Below are positions 1 to 9,400 of a stretch of DNA of 15,608 nucleotides, in pieces. Every line of letters begins with the position of its first letter. Position 1 is the first letter of the stretch. Position numbers and translations under genes: made by a program. This DNA comes from Lentisphaeria bacterium (GTDB lineage Bacteria; Verrucomicrobiota; Lentisphaeria; JABSQK01; UBA12247), in NCBI GenBank assembly GCA_003477185.1, contig DMTJ01000217.1:1-15608 (forward strand). Reading direction: 5' to 3'. Under the pieces are notes generated by a model. The model searched no databases and was not told the origin of the DNA. It saw only the letters and a list, made by a program, of their open reading frames with translations.

Positions 1-1
1 C

Positions 2-712
2 GGGAGTTCGGCAGATAAACTCGATTTTTTCACGGATATCGACTTGGATTCACTCGTGATCTTCCACGCCGCGCGCACCGCTACCGAAGGCCATCGCCAG
101 GCGCTGTTCGGCTATCTACTCGATACCGAAGATGATACGGCCGCGGCTGCGGACTCCGCAACCTTGGGTGCACGAATCGGCGGCGCCTGCGCGCATGACG
201 TGCATTATGACCTGACCGCAGCCTGGCAGACCGACTATGCAGCTGGCGAGAATCACGACGCGACAATGCTTAACACCTATCTCGCCACCGACATTGAGGG
301 CGTCCGAGTTGGTGCTGGTTATAGTGGTCATTCCGGACAAGACGGCGATGATCGCCCGTTCGGCACGCTGGCTGGCATTGGGCATAAGTTCAATGGCTGG
401 TCAGACCAGTTTCTGGGCAACAATGGCAGCGGGGCCGTCTCCGGGCTGCAAGACGCCTACGTGGACGTCAGTTGCACCATCAAAGGCACCAAGCTGCTGG
501 CACGATATCACACCTTCAATACTGCCGAAAACGTCACCGGCCAGTTCTCCGGCGGGTATGACCGAGAACTGAATCTGCAGACGAAACGCTAGCTCAACGA
601 CCGCGTTTCCGCGCTTTTGAAGCTCGCTCGCTACGAAGCAAGTGCGCCAGCAGGATCGCTGGCAAGCGAAGACGAGACGGTGCTTTGGGCCGGGATCGCC
701 TTCAAACTCTAA
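2..712 (+). pseudogene. Outer-membrane porin, alginate-export (AlgE-like) type, 3' part, interrupted by an in-frame TAG
   Basis: The frame is open from the left edge, so the start and signal peptide lie outside the window; the TTG at 44 is only an internal codon. The translation has alternating polar/hydrophobic beta-strands and landmarks I associate with alginate-export-type porins: 'FGYLLD', 'HKFNGWSDQFLG', 'GLQDAYVDV' and 'GTKLLARYHTFN'. A TAG at 590-592 stops the frame after 'NLQTKR'. The same frame then runs 39 more codons ('LNDRVSALLKLARYEA' to 'VLWAGIAFKL') and ends at TAA 710-712. That tail reads as the last two barrel strands and the C-terminal sorting signal. A CAG (Gln) to TAG change would explain the break. 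The protein would sit in the outer membrane and pass small or anionic solutes; substrate unknown. It could be a young pseudogene, a read-through gene or a sequencing error. Family call fairly sure; substrate not. Confidence 0.72.
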
Positions 713-826
713 AGTATGCCCCCCGCAGAACCTTTGGACTTGCCCAGTTCCGCGCAATCCGGCTTGCAAAGAGCCCGACGCGCAGGCATCATCTGGCGAC
801 CATATGATGCTACGGAACATGCATAC

Positions 827-833
827 GGAGAGG
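827..833 (+). promoter_or_regulatory. Ribosome binding site that selects the kinase start at 836
   Basis: GGAGAGG lies just upstream of the ATG at 836. The same frame is open back to an ATG at 716, just after the porin TAA, but the extra 40 residues look like no domain and I see no comparable Shine-Dalgarno before 716. I therefore take 836 as the start. Confidence 0.6.
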
Positions 834-835
834 CA

Positions 836-1993
836 ATGCCGGGAGTAGAGCTTAGCGATCAGGTGACAGCAGATCGCCTGAACGCCGCAATTGTCGATAC
901 AGTCATCGACGCTATCGTGACGATCGACGCCACCGGCACGATTCTCTCGTTCAATCGCTCGGCAGAGCGCATCTTCGGCTACCACCCTAGCCAGATTATC
1001 GGCAAGCCCGTCACGGCGCTGATGCCCGAGTCATACTCAGACAGGCACCAGCAGTTTGTCGACCGCTATATCGGTGGCGGAAGCGCTCAAATTATTGGCA
1101 TAGGCCGAGAACTTGAGGGTAGACGGAAAGACGGTAGCATGTTCCCCATGTATTTAGGGGTGGGCGAAGCACGGGTAGACGGTGCCCACCTGTTCACCGG
1201 AATCATCCGCGATCTTACCGACATCAAGGCCAAAGAACGAGAGCTGGAGTCTGCGCGCGAGGACCTGTTCTTACAGACAATGTTCGCCCAGCGACTTTCC
1301 GCGCTGGCCGAGATGGCTGGCGGAATCTCCCACGAGCTGAATCAGCCGTTGTGCAGCATCCGGATGTACGCCGAGACACTGCGAGTAATCTTGGAGCGTG
1401 AGGAATCCCACCAAGACCGGGCACCTCAAATGCTCGAGAAGATCATCCATCAGGTCGAGCGCGCCGCGGACGTGATTCAGCATATGCGTCAGTTTGCTTC
1501 TGCCGAGGCGCAAGCCGGCACCGAGACCGTCAACCTTGCCCATATCGTCGACGAGACTCTCGACCTGCTCGGTGCCCAGTTGGGCAATCATTCCATTACG
1601 CTTTCTGTGAACGTGGATCCCGCGTTCGTCGTGCGAGGAAATGCCTGTCGGCTCGAGCAGGTTGTCACCAATCTGGTGGCCAACGCCCGTGACGCGATCG
1701 GAGAACGCGGCGAAGGCGAGCGCTCGATTGCAATCTCTGCACACCAAACCAGCTCTCACGTCTGCCTTGAAATCGCGGATACAGGGGGCGGAATTCCGGA
1801 CGAACACGTGGATCGCATCTACGACCCATTTATGACGACGAAGGGTCCAGACCGTGGTACGGGCCTGGGATTGGCTATTGTACACGGGATTTTACGCGAT
1901 TTCGGCGCGGATATCTCGCTGGCACGAAACGGGCCCGACGGAGCTACTTTCGTGCTTCGATTCCCTATGAAACAGGACATCATGCTGGCCTGA
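836..1993 (+). CDS. FixL-like PAS sensor histidine kinase, probable haem/oxygen sensor
   Basis: A 385-residue cytoplasmic two-component kinase with no membrane segment. A PAS domain spans about residues 15-130 and the kinase core about 152-378. Seen motifs: H-box 'GGISHELNQPL' with the phosphorylated His at 166, N-box Asn 283 in 'NLVANARDAI', G1 'DTGGG' at 315-319, 'PFMTTK' from 331, and G2 'GTGLG' at 341-345. The PAS part matches FixL closely: 'IIGIGRELEGRRKDGSMFPM' and 'LFTGIIRDLTD'. From memory of Bradyrhizobium FixL, the proximal haem His and the oxygen-contacting Arg are 20 residues apart; here His71 and Arg91 have that spacing, while the distal-side His is Gln85. Haem binding is thus predicted, not shown. 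No receiver or response regulator gene is adjacent, so the partner is unknown. It follows the broken porin gene by 123 bases. An alternative start at 716 would add 40 residues. Confidence 0.88.
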   Translation: MPGVELSDQVTADRLNAAIVDTVIDAIVTIDATGTILSFNRSAERIFGYHPSQIIGKPVTALMPESYSDRHQQFVDRYIGGGSAQIIGIGRELEGRRKDGSMFPMYLGVGEARVDGAHLFTGIIRDLTDIKAKERELESAREDLFLQTMFAQRLSALAEMAGGISHELNQPLCSIRMYAETLRVILEREESHQDRAPQMLEKIIHQVERAADVIQHMRQFASAEAQAGTETVNLAHIVDETLDLLGAQLGNHSITLSVNVDPAFVVRGNACRLEQVVTNLVANARDAIGERGEGERSIAISAHQTSSHVCLEIADTGGGIPDEHVDRIYDPFMTTKGPDRGTGLGLAIVHGILRDFGADISLARNGPDGATFVLRFPMKQDIMLA

Positions 1994-2004
1994 AAAGAGT
2001 ACCG

Positions 2005-2067
2005 TCAGAATCCGAGCTTTAGGGCGTAGTTCCAAACTGACTGCTGGCCGTGCTCGCATTTGCCGAA
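2005..2067 (-). other. Possible 3' remnant of an outer-membrane beta-barrel gene
   Basis: Read on the minus strand, about 20 codons end in 'SVWNYALKLGF' followed by TGA. Alternating hydrophobic residues and a C-terminal Phe resemble the last strand of an outer-membrane barrel. The frame is closed by a TGA just upstream (2068-2070), and nothing further upstream looks coding. The stretch is very short and could be chance; I offer it only as a candidate gene fossil between the kinase and the SUMF1-like gene. Confidence 0.25.
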
Positions 2068-2088
2068 TCACGCGTCAATATTATTCGC

Positions 2089-2107
2089 TCCGCGACCGCG
2101 TCGCGGA
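2089..2107. repeat. GC-rich inverted repeat (8-bp stem, 3-base loop)
   Basis: TCCGCGAC and GTCGCGGA pair perfectly around CGC. The hairpin lies 40 bases before the SUMF1-like start, just upstream of a weak -10-like TATGCT at 2115-2120. No T-tract follows on either strand, so it is a poor intrinsic terminator. An operator or leader hairpin fits equally well. Apart from this and the possible barrel remnant, the 1994-2146 spacer shows nothing I recognise. Confidence 0.45.
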
Positions 2108-2131
2108 ACTAATTTATGCTACGTGCAAATC

Positions 2132-2137
2132 AGGAGG
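2132..2137 (+). promoter_or_regulatory. Strong Shine-Dalgarno (AGGAGG) fixing the SUMF1-like start at 2147
   Basis: A full AGGAGG sits nine bases before the ATG at 2147, which begins a good signal peptide. The frame is open upstream to a TTG at 2060, but that extension would put 29 unlikely residues before the signal peptide. Confidence 0.75.
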
Positions 2138-2146
2138 CTTTCTGCT

Positions 2147-3391
2147 ATGAAACAACTATGTTTCGGTTTCTTTGTCTTTTCCCTATTGGGGCTCGCAGCG
2201 CCTCAGGTTTCTAACGTGACTGCGCTACAGCGTACAGACACCAAGCTCGTAGACATTCGCTATGATCTCGCGACGTCCGAGGACGCGCGTGTGATCGTGC
2301 GTATTTCGACAGATGGCGGCACGACGTTTTCTCTGTTGCCCTCTGCTGCTGCACTAGCGGGCGATGTGGGCCCCGGCATTGCTGCAGGCACACTGAAGCA
2401 CGTTATCTGGGACATGCGTCTGGACTATGATTGGCAGTTCAATGGCGACATGCGGGTAAAAGTCATCGCCGAAACAGGCGCTGGCGCGGTTCCCGAGCCA
2501 GCCAGCTTCGAGGTCTCTACAATCGCGGCGGGCACCTTGACGCTAGGCCGAGAGCAGAGCGCAGAAGGCGACGGCGATTCCGATGAAGTCCCCACCAGCC
2601 AAGTGACCATCAACCAGTTTGAGATCAGCAAGTTCGAGGTCACGAATGAGCAATACGCCGAATTTCTCCGCGCCGCGTGGACCGCGGGCGAGATTCAGAT
2701 GATCAACGCATCCGCCTTTGCCCTAAGCGGGCCGTTTGCTGGCAAGCTGCTCTACAACGGGCAGACCGATCCGATCCGCATTACCAAAATCGGCGATACC
2801 TTCACAATCTCAGAAAACTACGTAAAACATCCAGTGGTCAACGTCAGCTGGTATGGCGCGATCGCCTTCTGCCAGTACTACACTACCGGCGACACTGTGT
2901 ACGATCTGCCGACTGAAGCCGAATGGGAAATGGCCGCCCGCGGTCCCACCAAACTAGCTGGCGCGGACCACGAAGCCTACCCGATGACAACAGACGGCAC
3001 TGTCGATGACATGGTAAGCAAAGCGAACTTCCTGAACAGCGGCGACATTTTCGAAAGCCAGCTATACAAAACCACTCAAGTGGGTTCCTACAACGGCGGG
3101 CAAATCCCAGTCGGTTTCGATCAAGCCAACGACAATGGCCTCTATGACATGGCTGGCAATGTGCGCGAGTGGTGCCGTTCCGGCTACAGCCCGTATCCTT
3201 ATCCCAGCGCAGACTCAGTGGATCATCAAGTAAACTCGCTCACCCATCCTTGGGGAACGCGCACCATCCGAGGCGGCAGTTGGAGCGACCCCGTCCTAGA
3301 ACTCCGCATCGCAGGCCGGCGCGGTGATGCGCCAGGCAGCTTCGTTCCCGACCTGGGCTTTCGTGTCGTCCGACGTTCGATCAACCAATAG
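2147..3391 (+). CDS. Secreted SUMF1/formylglycine-generating-enzyme-fold protein lacking the catalytic cysteines
   Basis: A 414-residue protein. Residues 1 to about 19 form a signal peptide. Residues about 20-110 form the small beta-rich module ('VSNVTALQR', 'KLVDIRYDL', 'GDVGPGI', 'KHVIWDM') that I recall preceding SUMF1 domains in PVC bacteria. The FGE-sulfatase fold follows: 'EVTNEQYAEFL' (164-174), 'VVNVSW' (230-235), 'LPTEAEWEMAARG' (254-266), 'GLYDMAGNVREW' (331-342), 'RGGSW' (375-379) and 'DLGFRVVR' (402-409). True formylglycine-generating enzymes carry two Cys shortly after 'RGGSW'; here 380-401 has none, so sulfatase activation is unlikely. Such folds also serve as binding or structural modules. 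The stop is 13 bases before the next gene's probable start, suggesting one transcript and a shared job outside the inner membrane. Fold certain, role unknown. Confidence 0.85.
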   Translation: MKQLCFGFFVFSLLGLAAPQVSNVTALQRTDTKLVDIRYDLATSEDARVIVRISTDGGTTFSLLPSAAALAGDVGPGIAAGTLKHVIWDMRLDYDWQFNGDMRVKVIAETGAGAVPEPASFEVSTIAAGTLTLGREQSAEGDGDSDEVPTSQVTINQFEISKFEVTNEQYAEFLRAAWTAGEIQMINASAFALSGPFAGKLLYNGQTDPIRITKIGDTFTISENYVKHPVVNVSWYGAIAFCQYYTTGDTVYDLPTEAEWEMAARGPTKLAGADHEAYPMTTDGTVDDMVSKANFLNSGDIFESQLYKTTQVGSYNGGQIPVGFDQANDNGLYDMAGNVREWCRSGYSPYPYPSADSVDHQVNSLTHPWGTRTIRGGSWSDPVLELRIAGRRGDAPGSFVPDLGFRVVRRSINQ

Positions 3392-3404
3392 TCCGGTATT
3401 TCGG

Positions 3405-6400
3405 ATGCGGATGCACCTGCGTGCGACAAACTGGCGGGCACACCTCGCCGCTCTCCTAGTCCTGGGAGCCACCTGCGCCATGGCGCAGGAGCCGCGGGCG
3501 CAGAGCTTTGCGATCTCCAATTTCTTTCTCGCGCACACCGGCTGGAATGAATGGCCGGGAGATTTCACTCGCGACAAGGAGTCACAGGCCGAGTCGCTCA
3601 GCTTTACGATTAGCACCCGTTGGCATGAGTGGCCGGGAGTGCTTGAACCGCCTTACGCGTCCTCAGCGACTGGCTCGTTCGCGGCAAATACCGCGTTCTC
3701 CAATAGCATCGACTCCGAGGAATCCGCGGGGTTCTCGGTGGATTCTCGCAGGCTCTCGTTCGTATCCGATTCGGCCGCATTCGTCTGGACCTCCCCGGAC
3801 ACCATTCGAGTATCTGTGGCGGTCACCAATCTGAGTAACTCGGCAGTTCCCCTGGCTCTGAACGTCAGCATCATTGGCGAAGGCCTGCATACACCGGCTG
3901 ATGGGCCCGCAGCTGTCTTCATGACTAGCAGCGGCGAAGTGTCCGCCGAGTTTAGACTCGCAGACTTTCGAGACAGCGATGGCGCCACACTTGAGCGGGA
4001 CACTGGCTACCTCGTGCGCGCGTCCCTGAGTGAAGGGCATCGCGAAGCGGACGCGCTCACCGCAGGTAACATTCTGTGGCGAAGCGACGTCAGCACCTCC
4101 ACCATGGAATGGCTAGAAGCCTTTTCCGCCGGGGCCGGCTCCACAGCGTTGGTTCAGGGGAGCTTTCGCTATCGGGACGACGTTTCAGCCTTCGCGCAGC
4201 TTGCTCTGGTCGCGTCCAGTGACCGTGGGCTTACCTGGAATCAGATTGACGTGCAGACCGTCGATGGCCCGTTGGCAGTCTCCCCGACCACCGAGTGGCA
4301 GACCAGTGACCTCACCTGGCACGCTGGCCTTGACTGGAAGGAAGGTGTCAGCACCGACATGCAACTCGGGCTGCTAAACACGGTTTCCGGGGAATTTGTC
4401 ACCAGCAGTACCTTCTTTGTGGATACGCGCTCATTACTCCGCGTGCTAGATCTTCGCACCCAGTTCTCATCATACACCAAGCCTGCGGTGTTTCTCGACA
4501 CCGTTCCATTGCGACTGGAACTGGAGATCGTCCCGGATTGGGCTGGAGCCGAGCCAGGTGTTATCGAATTCTCCGCTCCGACCGGCCGCGCTCAACAAGA
4601 TGCTGTGCTCCTCACTCGGGCAATCGAAGTGGGCGGCATGTTCGGTCCAGGCGGGCGCCTTCAGGTCCGACTTATTGATGCCGAGGGCAATACCGGCAAC
4701 TGGTACGACGCCAACTTCGAGGTAGCGCAGCCGCCGCTTCAAATTACCGGAATTGAGCTGCGAGCCGTGACTGATGAGGCTACGATTCGCTACGAGCTGC
4801 GCAGTGATTGGAGTGCCACGCCGCAGCCGCTGGTTTATGCCGCCCCGGCAATCGTCGATGAGTTTTTCCCGATGCTCACTGGGAGTGCCTTCGGGATTGG
4901 CGACACTGACTTGAATATCCAATTCACCCTCCACGAGAACGGATCTGCCGTTGTCCTGGCTACCGGGCCCTTTGAGATCCAGTTGGGCGAGCCACTGCCC
5001 GGAACATTCTCTACCACCATAGACTTGCAATACGAGACCGATACAGATACTTGGAACGTGCAACAGCATGAGCACGACATCACATCTGGTGTCGCAAGTT
5101 TACCAACGCGTGGGGTGAATCCGCCGAACGTGCCGATCAGCCCCTATGTGCCCATCGGCGGCCGGGTCGAGTGGTCGCTATCGACACTTCCAACACCGAC
5201 TGACTCTACAGATGCACTTGCCTGGGACGGCCAGATCACAACCTCGCTCCAGGGTATTTGGACTGATGGCTCGGAGATCCTGCAAGGGGTGAATCTCGAT
5301 ATTGCCATCGGATTCGCTGGCGAGCAGGAGGTCACGCCAAGTCCGGCCAACGACCGACTCGGCAGCTTACTGGTCACCGGCGGCGAGTACCGCACCAGCC
5401 TCTTGGGTTTCGAGGCCCTCGTAAACGCCTGGACATTCCAATGGAATGAAATTGGCTCAGCAAGCCGTTCCGGCGGAGCACGCGCTAACTGGCAGCAACT
5501 TGGCCGTGGATATCTGGCAGCAAGCGACGGGATCGCCGGGCTACATCAGCACGTTTACCCCTACAGTCACCCCACGGTCGCCTCTTCCGGCGACGAAGCA
5601 CTACTCGCCTGGATCGGTGACGACGGCACACGCACACTCGAAAACCGCACCATGCTCAACGTTCAACTCTACGACGGCAGTTGGCAGGCTTCCGAAGTTT
5701 TGTTCAACGACGGCACCGCGGACTTTGCACCAGCCGTGGCAGGCAGCGATGACAGCTTCGTTGTGATCTGGCAGAATACCGCAGCGCCCCTCTCTGATAC
5801 CGCAAGCATCGGTGACGTGGCCCGCCTGCAGGAAATCGCAGTTCGACACTATGACCGTACTTCGGATACTTGGTCGGAGACGACTACGCTGACAAACGAC
5901 CGCCTTTACGACCACTCCCCCCATCTTGCGATGACCGGCGATGGCTCAGCGATGGCAATCTGGACCCGCAACAACTCCAATAATCTAGTAGGGACGCAGG
6001 CCGAGCAGAATGTCCTGATGTTCGCCTACTACGACCCGCAAGTAGGCTGGACCACCCCAGGAGGCATCAGCGGAGCATTATCCGTGGGCCCGATCTTAGA
6101 CGTCGACATCCTGTTTACTGGCAATGAGATCTACGCGGTTGTCGCTATTGATACAGATTTCGATGCTGAAACCGGAGCCGACCGGGAGCTTTTTCTCGCG
6201 ACCTTTAACCGCAGCTCAGGAACTTGGGCAGCCCTGCAGCAGTTGACAGCCGATACTGCGGCCGACCATGCCCCTCAGCTATTTATGCGCGCTGGCGCCC
6301 CGTGGCTGATATGGCTGCAGGAAGACGACCTAGTCGAGGCACCCGCGGCCGCAACCCAGAGTCCGACCACGATCACCACCCCCGGCGGATCGGTAGGCAA

Positions 6401-9400
6401 CTTGGACCTGATTTCCGCGCGGAGCAGCGATGGCACCACCCACGCTCTGATCTACCCACGACAAACTGAGATCGGTCAGCAGCTCACTGTTTTGCAAACT
6501 TCGCAGGATGGACTTGGCTGGCTCCCTCCCTACCTGCTGAGCCCCGAAACAGCCTTTGAACGCACGCCAACCGCCACGGTGCTGCCCGGCGACGAGATTT
6601 TGGTCGTTCGCAATGTCGCCGCCCTGGCGGACGGTTCAATCGGCGTGATCGTGCCAATAGATCCACCGCTTGTCGATGTCCGGCGGGCGTCTCAAGATGA
6701 CGTCGCTTTGGTGGCAGATTTTCTAGTAGACTCTTCAGACCTGACCTCGCGCTTTGATAGTTCCGTCCACCTGGACGGCCTGAATGCGGCGGTCGACGTG
6801 ACCATTACCAATATCGGAACGGCTTCCGCTCCAGCTAGCAGCGTGAGTATCAAACTGGATGGAAATGAAGTGGCAACGCGTGAAATCTCCGCACTTGCCC
6901 CCGGTCAATCGGAAAGCTTCACTGCAAACTGGGTTCTGGGCCTGGCACCGATCGCCCCCTTGACGCTGTCGGCCCACGCTGATTCCGGCGACGCAGTCAC
7001 AGAGGGCGATGAGACCAACAACGACACGGACCAGCAGGTATTTCTTCCAGACCTCACTGTGGCCTCCGTACGGACCGTGTACCACAGTCAAGACAAGCAG
7101 GACACGACGTTCGTAATCGAGAATCTTGGAGAAACCAGCGCCGCCTCCTACACCATCCGGGTAGTCGACAGTGCTGGTGCGCCCCTCACAGATGTAGCCG
7201 GTCAGGTACTATCTGCCGGTGCAGAGTCCGAGCTGACGTTGGCGCTACCAACTGGTACCTACGTCACTGTGTTTGCGGACTTCGCAAACACAGTAGCCGA
7301 GAGCAACGAGTCTAACAATTCGCGAAGTGGCCAGGGCGCATTGGGCGTGAGTGTCACGCCCAGCATCACGCCTCACGGCGGGGTCATTTCCCGCGAAACG
7401 TCCGTCACGCTGGGAGCCGCTCTCGGCAGTGAGATCCGCTACACGGTCGACGGCACCACCCCGACCGAGGCCAGTACGTTGTACACTGCGGCCTTCATCG
7501 TGGACGGCTGGACGATCGTCAAAGCCCGCACCTTTGCCACTGGTTATCAACCAAGCCCAATCGCGAGCGCGGAATTCTCCTACGAGTTCCTCTCGGACCC
7601 GCCGCAGGTCCTGACATTGGCTGCCACCGCAATAGCCGGAGAGCCACTACGTGCCCAGTTGACAGTATCAGGCACCAACCCAGGCAACAGCTTCTTTTTA
7701 GCCTACACCTGGTCGGCCGCAGAGGCTGGAGCTGACTTCGGACTATATAACGGCGGCGTCTTCGCCAACGATCTGGTTGCGGAGTTCGCAACCCCTGGCA
7801 CGTATACACTGACCGTGATGATTGAAGACGATCAGGCCCGGAGCGGGATAGACACAATTGTGATCACCGTGCCGCTTGACCTAGATGGGGACTCGCTTTC
7901 AGATAGTTGGGAGTTCCTGTATCTCCCAGATCTGCTTTCCAGCCGGGATAGTGACCCCGATGCTGATGGCGTGGTTAATCTTGTAGAGTTTCAATCTGGC
8001 GGAGATCCAAGCACAGACGAACGCTTGCAGATTCTTACGGCAAGCCCTGGCACATTCACGGGTCCAGCATCCCTAGGTCAGGTTAATGACCCGATCACGG
8101 TGACAGAGGGCGTGGCCTCACCGTTTGGCATTAGTTTACGGGGCGGGATTCCACCGCTCGAAGTGTCGTGGTTTTTCGCGGGCAACACGGCCTCTGGCGA
8201 CGAGACCGGAGCCCAGATTGTGCCTCCGCACGAGCATGTTCAGCATCCAGCGATGTCGGCTGCAGGCACAGTCGGCTTGCGAGTCTGGGATACAGCAGGC
8301 CAGACAGCCTCACTAGTCTGGACCGCCCTGACCGTGAACGATACGGATCGTCTAGCGCCTGCCCCAGAGGTTCAGGTTACACCGCTCGCCCCCCGCACTA
8401 CCGACCAGATCTCGCTCACACTCGTGAGTCAGGGCGCAGATCCTGACGGGGATGCAGTGACAGGTCACTCACTGCGGTGGACCACCGGCAACACGCTGAT
8501 AGAAGCAGCACAGCTGACAGCTGGAAACACAGCCAAACACCAGCAGTGGCTGATGACCGCAACAGCCGAGACGGATCCCTATGGAGCGGGAGCCGTGACA
8601 AACAAGCCTGCGACGGCAGCCTTCACGATTCAGAACACGCCTCCGGTTGTCGCCAATCGCAGCTATGCGCTAGATGCCGGCGACGGGCAGACATTCAACT
8701 TGGGGATTGTCGATCCAGACCTGGCAGATGGTACAGACGAGCTGGTCTTGGAGGTTCTTACGGACCCTCGCCTTGGCACAATCTCATCATTTGTCCCCAC
8801 GACAGGCACCCTTCGCTACACCGCCTCGCGCTTCAGAGGTGGCGAAGACGACCTCGTCTATCGCGTGAAGGACAATGACGGAGCCCAGAGCGGATCCGCG
8901 ACAGCTACGTTTAGCTTAGGCTGGACGTTTAGCATGACAGTCGCTGGTGGTCCGGATCCAGTCCTGCGCATCGGTATGGAGGCAAAGGCGACCAATTGCT
9001 TCGACGTCGGTACCCCTCGGCCTGATCGAGGTGCAACGCCAACCACCGGAAACCGGGCCTTCTTCGAGTCGCCGGCGTTGGATCTGGCCTCCGATTATCG
9101 CCCGGTGGCGGAAACCGGGTCTTGGACCATGACTGTAGATACGACTCATGAGGCCGCGGGAATAGAGCTGTCTTGGACGGCGTCCACACTGCTCACGTCC
9201 GGGCTATATCTGCTCGAGGTAAATGAGGCTGATGCCCCACTGGACGCGACCAATCTTATTGCCATGGCAGATCAGCAGAGCCTAAGCATCGAGCCAGACG
9301 TAGTCCGGCGTTTCCAAATTCTGTATGGTGCGGTCCCGTATTTCGTAAAGCAAGTGCTGGGCTGGCAGGTAACAGCGCACCCGGTCACCATTGAGCCCGT

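Noticed and set aside
716..835. Upstream extension of the kinase to ATG 716
   Set aside because: No ribosome binding site before 716 that matches the GGAGAGG before 836, and the extra residues show no domain or signal peptide.
401..985. 194-codon open frame on the minus strand across the porin end and kinase start
   Set aside because: It runs antisense to two recognisable genes, has Cys-rich composition unlike a folded protein, and no motif.
4470..5075. 201-codon minus-strand open frame inside the giant gene
   Set aside because: Shadow of the plus-strand frame, which carries a signal peptide and recognisable modules throughout.
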